DNA from: Streptomyces sp. Act143
GTDB taxonomy: Bacteria > Actinomycetota > Actinomycetes > Streptomycetales > Streptomycetaceae
Reading direction: 5' to 3'
NCBI RefSeq assembly: GCF_003143935.1
Contig: NZ_QFRX01000001.1
Location: forward strand, 223,129-287,128
Length of the DNA: 64,000 nucleotides
Below the pieces are notes generated by a model. The model saw only the letters and a program-made list of their open reading frames with translations, had not been told where the DNA came from and ran no database searches. Within the stretch, counting starts at the first letter, position 1. Every line of letters starts with the position of its first letter. A program made the translations under genes and the position numbers. Shown one piece after another: positions 35,848-43,695 of this stretch.

Positions 35848-38529
35848 CTAGACGTCAGCGGCCCCTGCCCGCCCGTAGTAGGCCGCGCGCATGAGGTCCT
35901 GCATGTCGTCCAGCATCGGCATCCGGGGGTTCGCCGGTGCGCACTGGTCCTCGTACGCGTTGAGGGCCTGCTGGGGGAGGGCGTCGAGGAACGCCTTCTC
36001 CGCGACGCCGAGGGAGCGGAACGACGGTTCGATGCCGACGGCGTCGCGCAGGCGCTCCACGGCCGAGGCGAGGGACTCGACGCCCTCGGCGGGGGTCGCG
36101 GCCGGCAGGCCGAGGGTGCGGGCGATGTCCTGGAAGCGCTCGGGCGCCCGGTAGTTCTCGTACTTGGGCCAGCCGGTCAGCTTCGTGGGGACCGTGCCGT
36201 TGTAGCGGATGACGTGCGGCAGCAGCACCGCGTTGGTGCGGCCGTGCGCGATGTGGAAGCCGGCGCCGAGGGTGTGCGACATGGCGTGGACGATGCCGAG
36301 GAAGGCGTTGCCGAAGGCCATGCCCGCGATGGTGCCCGCGTTGTGCATCTTCTCCCTGGCCTCGGGGACACAGCCGGTGACCGACGCCTCGATGTTGTCG
36401 AAGATCAGGCGGATCGCGTGCAGGGCGAGACCGTCGGTGAAGTCGTTGGCGTAGACCGACACATAGGCCTCTATGGCGTGGGTGAGGGCGTCGAAGCCGC
36501 TGTCGGCCGCCAGCGCGGCGGGCAGCTCGGTGGTGAGGAGCGGGTCGACGATGGCCACGCTGGGGGTGAGCGCATAGTCGGCCAGCGGGTACTTCTTGCC
36601 CGTCGTGGGGTCGGAGATCACCGCGAAGGGCGTGACCTCGGCGCCGGTGCCGGAGGTGGTGGGCACACAGACCAGGCGGGCGCGGGCACCGAGCACCGGG
36701 AAGCGGAAGGCGCGCTTGCGGATGTCGGAGAACTTCTGCCGCATGTCCGCGAAGTCGACGTCCGGGTGCTCGTACAGCAGCCACATCACCTTCGCCGCGT
36801 CCATCGGCGAGCCGCCGCCCAGCGCGATGATGGTGTCCGGGCCGAACTCCCGCATGAGGTCGGCGCCGTGGCGCACGGAGTCGATGCTCGGCTCGGGTTC
36901 GACGTTGTCGATGATCTGGAGGGTGACCGGCTCAGGCCGGCGTTGCAGGACGCGGCTCACCCGGTCGACGAAGCCGAGGCGGGTCATGGTGGTGTCGGTG
37001 ACGATCGTGACGCGCCGGACGTCCGGCATCGAGGAGAGGTAGCGGATGGCCTGCGGCTCGAAGTAGATCTTCGGCGGCACCTTGAACCACTGGAGGTTGT
37101 TGCGGCGGCTGGAGACCCGCTTGACATTCAGCAACTGGACCGCGGAGACGTTGTTGGACACCGAGGTGCTGCCCCAGGAGCCGCAGCCGAGGGTGAGCGA
37201 GGGCAGCAGGCCGTTGTAGATGCCGCCGATGGCACCCTGCGAGGAGGGGGCGTTGACGATGATCCGTACCGTCTTCATGCGCCTGCCGTACGCCTCCGCG
37301 AGTTCCCGGTCCTCGGTGTGGATGACGGCGCTGTGGCCCTGGCCGTGGAAGGCGACCATGTCGGCGGCCAGGTCGAAGCCCTGCGGTGCGGAACCGGCGC
37401 GCAGCACGGCGAGCACCGGGCAGAGCTTCTCGCGGGTCAGCGGCTCGTGCGGGCCGACCCGCTCGGCCTCGACGAGGATGACAGAGGTGTCGGCGGGCAC
37501 GGTGAAGCCGGCCTGTTCGGCGATCCACGCCGGACTCTGCCCGACGGCCGCGGAGTTGACCTTGGGTTCGCAGCCGCTGCCCGCGGCCCGGTTGGCCGGG
37601 AACAGGAAGGTCTCCAGCTTCGCCTTCTCCTCGGCCGTCGCCAAGTAGGCGTGCAGAGTGCGGAATTCGGCCAGGGCGGCGTCGTAGATCTCCTCGTCGA
37701 GGATGACGGCCTGCTCCGAGGCGCAGATCATGCCGTTGTCGAACGACTTCGAGAGGACCAGGTCGTTGACGGCGCGGCGCAGCTTCGCGCTCTTGTGCAC
37801 ATACGCGGGTACGTTGCCGGCGCCGACGCCGAGGGCGGGCTTGCCCGCCGAATACGCGGCCCGGACCATGCCGTTGCCGCCGGTGGCGAGGATGAGCGAG
37901 ATGCCCGGGTGCCGCATCAGCGCGCCGGTGGCCTCGACCGACGGGGTCTCGATCCACTGGACGCAGTGCTCGGGGGCGCCCGCGGCCACGGCGGCGTCCC
38001 GGACGACCCGGGCGGCCTCGGCGCTGCACCGCTGGGCGGAGGGGTGGAAGGCGAAGACCACCGGGTTACGGGTCTTCAGCGCCATCAGCGCCTTGAAAAT
38101 GGTGGTGGAGGTCGGGTTGGTGACGGGCGTGATGGCGGCCACCACACCTACCGGCTCGGCGATCTCGACCATGTCGTCGATGTCGTCCCGGGCGATCACA
38201 CCGACGGTCTTCATCCGGCCCATGCTGTGGGTCACGTGTTCGCAGGCGAACATGTTCTTGGCCGCCTTGTCCTCGAACACCCCCCGCCCGGTCTCGTCCA
38301 CCGCCAGCCGGGCCAGCGCGGTGTGCCGGTCCAGGGCGGCGACCGACGCCTTCTTCACGATGTGGTCGACCCGCTCCTGGTCCAGGGCGTCGTAGTCGGC
38401 CAGTGCCTTCAGCCCGTTCGTGACCAGCCGGTCGACGGCGACGTCGATGTCCGACGGCGCCTCCGCCAGTGCCTCCGACGGCGCCTCGGTCGGGGCGGCG
38501 GTCGCGGTCCGGTCGTCGTGGCGGGTCAT
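35848..38529 (-). CDS. adhE: Bifunctional acetaldehyde-CoA/alcohol dehydrogenase AdhE
   Basis: An 893-aa fusion enzyme that reduces acetyl-CoA to acetaldehyde and then ethanol, oxidising two NADH, a fermentative outlet when oxygen is short. The N-terminal aldehyde dehydrogenase half has the catalytic C269 in KSFDNGMICASEQAV and the nucleotide-binding VGVGAGNVPAYV. The C-terminal half, from about residue 470, is an iron-dependent alcohol dehydrogenase with GGGSPMDAAKVMW, the metal ligands in FDALTHAIEAYVS and HAMSHTLGAGFHIAHGRTNA. Length is normal for AdhE. ATG 38529 follows GGAGG. A 14-bp hairpin and a DevR-like box lie upstream. Such an enzyme is unusual in an obligately aerobic Streptomyces and fits a hypoxia role. 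Confidence 0.95.
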   Translation of the reverse strand: MTRHDDRTATAAPTEAPSEALAEAPSDIDVAVDRLVTNGLKALADYDALDQERVDHIVKKASVAALDRHTALARLAVDETGRGVFEDKAAKNMFACEHVTHSMGRMKTVGVIARDDIDDMVEIAEPVGVVAAITPVTNPTSTTIFKALMALKTRNPVVFAFHPSAQRCSAEAARVVRDAAVAAGAPEHCVQWIETPSVEATGALMRHPGISLILATGGNGMVRAAYSAGKPALGVGAGNVPAYVHKSAKLRRAVNDLVLSKSFDNGMICASEQAVILDEEIYDAALAEFRTLHAYLATAEEKAKLETFLFPANRAAGSGCEPKVNSAAVGQSPAWIAEQAGFTVPADTSVILVEAERVGPHEPLTREKLCPVLAVLRAGSAPQGFDLAADMVAFHGQGHSAVIHTEDRELAEAYGRRMKTVRIIVNAPSSQGAIGGIYNGLLPSLTLGCGSWGSTSVSNNVSAVQLLNVKRVSSRRNNLQWFKVPPKIYFEPQAIRYLSSMPDVRRVTIVTDTTMTRLGFVDRVSRVLQRRPEPVTLQIIDNVEPEPSIDSVRHGADLMREFGPDTIIALGGGSPMDAAKVMWLLYEHPDVDFADMRQKFSDIRKRAFRFPVLGARARLVCVPTTSGTGAEVTPFAVISDPTTGKKYPLADYALTPSVAIVDPLLTTELPAALAADSGFDALTHAIEAYVSVYANDFTDGLALHAIRLIFDNIEASVTGCVPEAREKMHNAGTIAGMAFGNAFLGIVHAMSHTLGAGFHIAHGRTNAVLLPHVIRYNGTVPTKLTGWPKYENYRAPERFQDIARTLGLPAATPAEGVESLASAVERLRDAVGIEPSFRSLGVAEKAFLDALPQQALNAYEDQCAPANPRMPMLDDMQDLMRAAYYGRAGAADV

Positions 38530-38581
38530 GGGTGTGCCTCCGTCGTCAAATGGTGTGCCGGCGTGGCCGGCGGGCCCGTGA

Positions 38582-38617
38582 GGTGAGCGGCGCCGCGAGG
38601 GACCGGCGCCGCTCACC
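38582..38617 (-). promoter_or_regulatory. Perfect 14-bp hairpin in the adhE leader
   Basis: GGTGAGCGGCGCCG pairs exactly with CGGCGCCGCTCACC over an 8-base loop, 53 bp upstream of adhE. It can be the terminator of the upstream cupin gene or a leader structure of adhE. Confidence 0.6.
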
Positions 38618-38695
38618 ACCCACCCTCCCTCCGGCACCGCGGCGCCACGCAGGTCCGCCCGGTCCGTGATCGTCGTCCGACCGGCCCCCGAACAC

Positions 38696-38709
38696 CGGGC
38701 CGGACGTCC
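38696..38709. promoter_or_regulatory. DevR/OsdR-like box (adhE)
   Basis: GGGCCGGACGTCCC, 167 bp upstream of adhE and beyond the hairpin. Reads as GGGAC-N4-GGCCC on the adhE strand. Confidence 0.55.
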
Positions 38710-38740
38710 CGATCGCCCCTCACCCCGCGCACCACGCCGG

Positions 38741-39115
38741 TCATGTCGCGGAGGGCTCTGCGGGGGCGGCCGGCCCGGGGGCGGGCAGCATGGTCAGCAG
38801 CATGACGCTGGGCTCGATGGCGCGCACGGTGTGCGGCAGTCGCGCCGGCAGGTGGATCCAACTGCCGGGCGTCGCCTCGGTCTTCTCATCGCCCAGGACG
38901 AGGTCGAGCCGGCCCTGGACGACCTGGATGACGACCGGCAGGGCCGAGGTGTGTTCGGTGAGTTCCTGACCGGCGGCGAAGGCGAAGCCGACCACGCGCA
39001 GCCGGTCGTCACGGTGCAGGACACGGCTGAGGGTGCCGTCCTCGGGCACGGGCAGTTCGGCGGCCAGGTCGGTGATGACGACGGCGGACAGGGGTGTGGG
39101 CGTCTGCGGGGACAT
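38741..39115 (-). CDS. Small cupin-domain protein
   Basis: A 124-aa single cupin. Motif 1 is degenerate (VGFAFAAGQELTEHTSALPVVIQVVQGRLDLVL; one His plus Glu retained in TEHTS), and motif 2 is PGSWIHLPARLPHTVRA. Metal binding is therefore possible but not full. It follows the methyltransferase gene by 14 bp and is probably co-transcribed. Substrate or ligand unknown. Confidence 0.85.
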   Translation of the reverse strand: MSPQTPTPLSAVVITDLAAELPVPEDGTLSRVLHRDDRLRVVGFAFAAGQELTEHTSALPVVIQVVQGRLDLVLGDEKTEATPGSWIHLPARLPHTVRAIEPSVMLLTMLPAPGPAAPAEPSAT

Positions 39116-39129
39116 GTGGATCGCTCTCC

Positions 39130-40035
39130 TCAGGGTGTCGATGCGTCAGATGTCGATGCGTCAGGTGTCGATGCGTTCGGTGTCGAAGTGTTCGGTGTCG
39201 ATGCGGTAGGGGTTGCGACGAGACTGATCGCGCCCAGATGTGCGCGGTGACGACGGAAGACACGGCGCATCTGAAGGACGCGGCGCCGGGCCGCGGGGTC
39301 GAGCAGGGCACGACCGGCGATGCGGGCGGCCTGGGCGAGCCCTTCGTCGGCGACGAGGCGGCGTGGTTCCAGCAGCGCCATCGGGCTGCGCCGCCGGGCG
39401 GTGACGGTGAAACCCTCGTCGGCGAGCAGAGCCACCCAGGCGGACGGCTTGAGCGGACGGACCCCGACGTGGATGGCCTCGCTCAGGTCCCTGGTGATCG
39501 CCTCGGTGTGTACCTCGTCGAGGTCCTCGGGCAGCAGACACAGCTCGTGCAGGGCGTAGCGGCCCCCGGTAGCGGCGAGCAGTCGATGTGCCTCGCGCAT
39601 GATGCGGCGCTTGGCCGGCTCCGGCTGCATGCTCAGCATGGCCTCCCCGTACACGACGGTGGCGCTGCCGGAAGGCAGACCGGTGTCCGCGGCGTCCGCC
39701 CTGACGGCGGCCGTCTCGGTCGGGCCGGAGGCGACGAGGGTGCCCAGTCGTGCCACGGCGGCGGGGTCGCGGTCCACGGCGGTGTAGGCGCCCGGGACGC
39801 GCTCGAGGGTGAGCCGGGCGGTGGCGCCGAGTCCCGCGGCGAGTTCCACCACGCGGTCGTCGGGGCGGATGTCCAGGGCGTCGAGCATCCACCGCGTCAG
39901 CTCCGCCCCGCCGGGCCGGAGCACCCGCTTGCCGAGCCGGGCCAGCAACCAGTGGCCCGGCATACGGCCGGCATCCAGGCCGTCGCCGGGTGCGGGCAGG
40001 CCCTGATGCAGGGCCTGGGGGTCCGTCGGTGCCAT
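39130..40035 (-). CDS. Class I SAM-dependent methyltransferase
   Basis: A 301-aa methyltransferase with motif I VVELAAGLGATARLTL (about residues 62-77), an acidic residue after strand 2 (AVDRDPAAVARL) and motif IV-like ATVVYGEAMLSMQPE. The chemistry may act on a small molecule or quinone-like substrate. The last 25 residues are a repetitive Thr/Ser/Pro/Ala/Asn tail encoded by five 15-bp repeats. It starts an operon with a cupin and has an iron-box-like sequence 36 bp upstream of its start. Confidence 0.88.
   Translation of the reverse strand: MAPTDPQALHQGLPAPGDGLDAGRMPGHWLLARLGKRVLRPGGAELTRWMLDALDIRPDDRVVELAAGLGATARLTLERVPGAYTAVDRDPAAVARLGTLVASGPTETAAVRADAADTGLPSGSATVVYGEAMLSMQPEPAKRRIMREAHRLLAATGGRYALHELCLLPEDLDEVHTEAITRDLSEAIHVGVRPLKPSAWVALLADEGFTVTARRRSPMALLEPRRLVADEGLAQAARIAGRALLDPAARRRVLQMRRVFRRHRAHLGAISLVATPTASTPNTSTPNASTPDASTSDASTP
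39136..39210 (-). repeat. Five 15-bp tandem repeats encoding a methyltransferase tail
   Basis: Units beginning TGTCGATGCGT at 39136, 39151, 39166, 39181 and 39196 encode repeated (T/S)(P/S)(N/D)(A/T)S-like pentapeptides at the very C terminus. They are the sort of sequence that changes length by slippage. Confidence 0.85.
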
Positions 40036-40070
40036 GTGTGTGCCTCGCTCTCTGCCCGCAACGGAACTAC

Positions 40071-40089
40071 TTAGGTGAACCTAACTCGC
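40071..40089. promoter_or_regulatory. Putative DmdR/IdeR iron box
   Basis: TTAGGTGAACCTAAC matches the first fifteen bases of the reverse complement of the Streptomyces iron-box consensus TTAGGTTAGGCTCACCTAA at fourteen positions; the last four bases do not match. It contains TTAGGT-GA-ACCTAA as a palindrome. Position 36 bp before the methyltransferase start suits repression by an iron-loaded regulator. Confidence 0.6.
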
Positions 40090-40106
40090 AGTGATGGGGG
40101 AGGCGG

Positions 40107-40120
40107 GGGCCGAAAGTCCC
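40107..40120. promoter_or_regulatory. DevR/OsdR-like box
   Basis: GGGCCGAAAGTCCC in the middle of the divergent region; 72 bp from the methyltransferase start and 460 bp from the hemerythrin start. The closest copy to the GGGACTTTAGTCCC style of the mycobacterial box. Confidence 0.6.
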
Positions 40121-40201
40121 GAGCCGAGGGCCCGGTGGGCCGTTCACAGTGTGGCGCCGCTGATCACTGTGCCGGTGGTGCGGAGGTGCTGATCGCAACA
40201 G

Positions 40202-40215
40202 GGGCCGATGGTCCC
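40202..40215. promoter_or_regulatory. DevR/OsdR-like box
   Basis: GGGCCGATGGTCCC, centred 95 bp from the previous copy, in the same divergent region. It could serve the hemerythrin/DUF2249 gene through a long leader. Confidence 0.55.
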
Positions 40216-40382
40216 GGTGCTGGGGCCCGGCCGGCCGGGGAAGCGGGTGGCAGCGGCGGCGCATGCTGGGGAACGACCGAGCCGTGGATGTCCCACCCGC
40301 ACCACGTGGCTCTGCGTGCCTGCCGGGCGGCCGCTTATCCCGCGTCCGGCCACCGCAGGTACGGCGCGCAAGGCACGCGCGG

Positions 40383-40436
40383 CGCGTACGGCGCGTACGG
40401 CGCGTACGGCGTGTTCGCAGCGTACGGCGCGTACGG
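40383..40436. repeat. 9-bp microsatellite CGCGTACGG
   Basis: Three perfect consecutive copies at 40383-40409, and another at 40428-40436 after an interrupted copy. Non-coding. Confidence 0.8.
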
Positions 40437-40579
40437 CGTGTGGCGGCGGCTCGGTCCTGTGTCCGGCCGCCGCCCCGCGGCCGGACGCAGGAGCCTCCCC
40501 GCCCGGCGCCGACATCCCGAACGCCCGGCCCACCCGCACCGGTCGGCAGAGCCGGCCGTGACCTGCTGGAGACACCTTC

Positions 40580-41425
40580 ATGAGCGTGCTGACCCTTGCC
40601 TCGGACCCCGAGGACGCCTCGGCCCTGCAGAGCGCCGAGGCGCATCATGCCCGCCTCGCCGGGGAGTTGGCGGGGCGCGTGAAGATGCTGTTCACCGCTG
40701 TGGACCGCGATCCGATCGCTGCTGAGAAGATCCACGCCGGGCTGGTGGCCTTCTGCGACGGCTCGCTGCTGCCGCACGCGGCCGCTGAGGAGGCGGTGCT
40801 CTACCCCGCCGCCCGTGACATGCCCGAGGCCCGCCTGCTCGTCGAGAGTCTCGTCGGCGAGCACCGTTGTTTCGGCGCGCTCGTCGACGCACTGCGCACG
40901 GCACCCGGTCCGGCGGCGGCGGTCGCGGACGCCCGGGCCCTCGAGGTCCTTTTCGAGGAACACGTGGCCAAGGAGAACGGACTCGTGCTGCCGCTGCTCG
41001 CGATGGCGTCGGAGGTGTCCTTGGCTGCCCTTCTGTCGGACATGCATAGCCGGCTCGCGAACGAGCCGGGCAGCGGAAGCGACCAGGACGCCCAAGGCGG
41101 CCAGGACGGCCAGGACGGCCAGGACGGCCAGGACGGCCAGGACGGCCAGAGCGACGGTTGCGGCGGCCAGTGCGGCTGTGGTGGCGCGGCAGAAGAGACG
41201 GCCGAGCCCGAACTGGACGTACGAGAGGTCCCGCACTCGCTCCGCCACGCCACGGTCTTCGGCGCACTCGACGCCGTCCCGGCGGGCACCGCCATGGTGC
41301 TGGTCGCCCCGCACGACCCGGTCCCGTTGCTCACGCAGATCGAAGAGCGCAACCCGGGTGTCTTCGTCGCGGAGTACCTGGAACGCGGCCCCGAGACCTG
41401 GCGGCTGCGGCTCAGCAGGCGTTGA
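40580..41425 (+). CDS. Hemerythrin-like (HHE) plus DUF2249 protein
   Basis: A 281-aa protein with two domains. Residues 1 to about 145 form a hemerythrin-like four-helix bundle with the iron ligands HH at 22-23, H66 and E70 (PHAAAEEAVLYP), H95 (GEHRCF) and H128/E132 (EEHVAKENGLVLP). Residues about 208-281 are a DUF2249 domain (ELDVREVPHSLRHATVFGAL, then EYLERGPETWRLRL). A Gly-Gln-Asp repeat and a Cys-rich patch (DGCGGQCGCGG) link them. HHE-DUF2249 proteins occur beside nitrite/NO genes and may handle oxygen or nitric oxide. It begins the cluster leading to nirK. Confidence 0.88.
   Translation: MSVLTLASDPEDASALQSAEAHHARLAGELAGRVKMLFTAVDRDPIAAEKIHAGLVAFCDGSLLPHAAAEEAVLYPAARDMPEARLLVESLVGEHRCFGALVDALRTAPGPAAAVADARALEVLFEEHVAKENGLVLPLLAMASEVSLAALLSDMHSRLANEPGSGSDQDAQGGQDGQDGQDGQDGQDGQSDGCGGQCGCGGAAEETAEPELDVREVPHSLRHATVFGALDAVPAGTAMVLVAPHDPVPLLTQIEERNPGVFVAEYLERGPETWRLRLSRR
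41099..41143 (+). repeat. 9-bp coding repeat (GQD) in the HHE-DUF2249 linker
   Basis: Five exact copies of GGCCAGGAC plus a degenerate sixth, encoding Gly-Gln-Asp. Repeat number is likely to vary between strains. Confidence 0.9.
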
Positions 41426-41521
41426 CCGCGAGGCCCGACCCTCACGCACCCACGCACCCACACCCACTCACGCCCCTACAGCGCTGCCCCTGCGCAGACA
41501 AGGAAAGAAGGACAACACGAC

Positions 41522-42022
41522 ATGGACGGATCGCACCGTCGTGCCGGCGCCCTGCTCGGGACCGTCGGCGCAGCCCTGGCCATCGCCGGACCGGTCATGG
41601 TGCTGCGCGGTCGCAGCGGCCGGAAGGAGATCCGCACCGAGCTGACCGCCCAGAAGATCACCTTCCCCCACCACGGGCTGCCCGACGAACTCGCCGACCA
41701 CGCCGGCCGGCGCGTGGAGAACGGCCCCGAGGCATACGCCTACGCCGAGTTCATCAAGGGCAACCTCGCGCACGCCACCGGCGGCCGTACGTACGCCGAG
41801 ATCACGGCGGAGTTGCACGCCGGCGGCGGTGCCGACGAGAAGCTGGCCGAGCTGCGCCGGACCGCGTTCATGGGTCAGTCCCTGCGCGCCTCGCTGATGT
41901 CCGCCTACCAGGCTTGGCACCTCACGACCCTGGTCACCGGCCTGGGCGCGGCACTGACCGGCCTGGGTGTGGCCCTGGTGGCGACGGCGGACGCTCTGCG
42001 GTCCTGCCCGCCGGATCAGTGA
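41522..42022 (+). CDS. Small membrane protein of unknown function
   Basis: A 166-aa product with an N-terminal membrane segment (GALLGTVGAALAIAGPVMVL) and a C-terminal one (HLTTLVTGLGAALTGLGVAL). The 90-residue soluble part between is Ala/Glu/His rich (ITFPHHGLPDELADHAGRRV). Family not recognised. The gene lies 96 bp after the HHE-DUF2249 gene, so the two may be one transcript. AAGGAC elements precede the ATG. Confidence 0.75.
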   Translation: MDGSHRRAGALLGTVGAALAIAGPVMVLRGRSGRKEIRTELTAQKITFPHHGLPDELADHAGRRVENGPEAYAYAEFIKGNLAHATGGRTYAEITAELHAGGGADEKLAELRRTAFMGQSLRASLMSAYQAWHLTTLVTGLGAALTGLGVALVATADALRSCPPDQ

Positions 42023-42036
42023 GGGACCTTCGGCCC
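42023..42036. promoter_or_regulatory. DevR/OsdR-like box (radical SAM/nirK operon)
   Basis: GGGACCTTCGGCCC immediately after the stop of the membrane protein gene and 241 bp before the radical SAM gene. Confidence 0.6.
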
Positions 42037-42276
42037 TGCGTATCAAGACCATCGGCCGCCGCGCCGGCCACCACCGCCGGTGGAAGCTGGCGGCGACCGC
42101 TTCCGGAGGTATCCCGTGCACGACCACATCGACCGCCCTCAAGGCCGATTCCACCGCCGTCACTCGCGGTGGACGCCGCGCACGGTCCGGCCCGGTCACC
42201 GTCCGGCCGCCCGACTCGTCTGCCCTGACTCCAGGGCGGCCGGACACAGCCTCGGGGCACTGGACAGGGCCGCCCG

Positions 42277-43695
42277 ATGAACACCGCCGAATCCGGCGAA
42301 GCGATGAACTCGGGCGGTGCCGCCGATGCGACGGCTTCGGCCGGTCCCGCCGACGCGGAGTTGTCCGTCCCCACCGCGGCGAGCCCGCCCACCCCCGCCA
42401 ACGCCCCCCACTCGCCCACCCACCCCGGCGCGCCCACCCCGTCCCCCCACGCCATCCGACGTCAGCGGCACGACGTAGCGGAGCGGCCCTTCATCGTCAT
42501 CTGGGAGTCCACCCGGGCCTGCCCGCTGGCCTGTCTGCACTGTCGTGCCGAGGCCGTGCCCGGTCGTGATCCGCGCGAGTTGGACACCGCCGCCGCCCAG
42601 GACCTGCTGCGGCAGGTAGCCGCCTTCGGGCAGCCCGCGCCGCTGTTCGTCATCACCGGCGGCGACCCCTTCCAGCGCCCCGATCTGGCCGAACTCATCG
42701 CCTACGGCCGGGAGATCGGGGTCCGCGTCGCCGTCTCACCGTCCGGCACCCCGACCCTCACCGCGGAACGACTGGGGGAGCTGCACGCGGCGGGCGCGGT
42801 CGGGCTGTCGCTGAGCCTGGACGGGTCGACGGCCGACATCCACGACACGTTCCGCGGTGTCCCCGGGGTGTTCCGCTGGACCCTGGACGCCTGGGACGCC
42901 GCCCGCGCCCTCGGCATGAAGGCGCAGATCAACACCACGGTCACCCGGCGCAATCTGCACGACCTGCCCGACATCGTCCGCCTCGTCGCCGACCACGGGG
43001 CGATGCTGTGGAGCGCCTTCTTCCTGGTGCCCACCGGCCGTGGCCGCGCCCTCGGTGCCCTCACCCCCGCCGAGGTGGAGGACGTACTGAACTTCGTCCA
43101 CGACGTGGGTCTGACGGTGCCCGCCAAGACCACCGAGGCCCACCACTTCCGTCGCGTCGCCTTGCAGCGCCAGGTCCTCGCCGCCACCGGCGACGACCAC
43201 GTGGCGGTCCTCGGACTGGGCCCGCTGTACCGCGAGTTGCGGGCGAGGGCCGCCGAACTGGGCCTGGACGCGGGGGAGCGGCGGGCCCGGCGGCCGCCCC
43301 TGGACGTCAACGCGGGGCGCGGTTTCGTGTTCGTCTCGCACACCGGCACCGTCCACCCCAGCGGGTTCCTGCCGCTCGGTGCGGGCAGCGTCCGCGCGAC
43401 ACCCCTGACGTCGATCTACCGCACCTCACCGCTGTTCACCGCGCTGCGGGATCCGGACATGCTCGGCGGCCGGTGCGGCGCCTGCGAGTTCCGCGCGGTC
43501 TGCGGCGGCTCGCGGTCCAGGGCGTACGGCGTCACCGGCGACCCGTACGCCGAGGAGCCGTGGTGCGGTTACGTCCCCGGTTCGTTCCCCCACCAGCGGG
43601 AGCTGGCCGCGCTCCTGAGCGCCCGACCACCCCTACGTCCCCGCCCGGGCAACGCCCGGGCCGGCAAGGAGCAGCGTGTCCGGCACGATCGATGA
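42277..43695 (+). CDS. Radical SAM enzyme with C-terminal SPASM-like cysteines
   Basis: A 472-aa radical SAM protein. After a poorly conserved 60-residue leader the core begins FIVIWESTRACPLACLHC (in two parts), containing the CxxxCxxC that binds the SAM-reducing 4Fe-4S cluster. GGDPFQRPDL is the GGxP motif. The C-terminal cysteines CGACEFRAVC and a final Cys (EEPWCGY) suggest an auxiliary cluster. The layout is that of the NirJ/AhbD group (haem precursor maturation) and of peptide-modifying SPASM enzymes. Its gene overlaps nirK by 20 bp, so a role in a haem or copper cofactor for nitrite reduction is a reasonable inference, not proven. The start is uncertain (ATG 42277 or 42304). Confidence 0.88.
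   Translation: MNTAESGEAMNSGGAADATASAGPADAELSVPTAASPPTPANAPHSPTHPGAPTPSPHAIRRQRHDVAERPFIVIWESTRACPLACLHCRAEAVPGRDPRELDTAAAQDLLRQVAAFGQPAPLFVITGGDPFQRPDLAELIAYGREIGVRVAVSPSGTPTLTAERLGELHAAGAVGLSLSLDGSTADIHDTFRGVPGVFRWTLDAWDAARALGMKAQINTTVTRRNLHDLPDIVRLVADHGAMLWSAFFLVPTGRGRALGALTPAEVEDVLNFVHDVGLTVPAKTTEAHHFRRVALQRQVLAATGDDHVAVLGLGPLYRELRARAAELGLDAGERRARRPPLDVNAGRGFVFVSHTGTVHPSGFLPLGAGSVRATPLTSIYRTSPLFTALRDPDMLGGRCGACEFRAVCGGSRSRAYGVTGDPYAEEPWCGYVPGSFPHQRELAALLSARPPLRPRPGNARAGKEQRVRHDR

Larger units (their letters stand above)
40036..40579. other. 544-bp divergent control region
   Basis: Between the methyltransferase (minus) and hemerythrin/DUF2249 (plus) genes. It contains an iron-box-like palindrome (40071), two DevR-like boxes (40107, 40202) and a 9-bp microsatellite (40383-40436). 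No gene is supported; reading frames here are made of the repeat. Confidence 0.7.

Noticed and set aside
36214-38586. A 790-codon open frame antisense to adhE
   Set aside because: AdhE on the other strand is beyond doubt; this frame has no recognisable motif or ribosome site.
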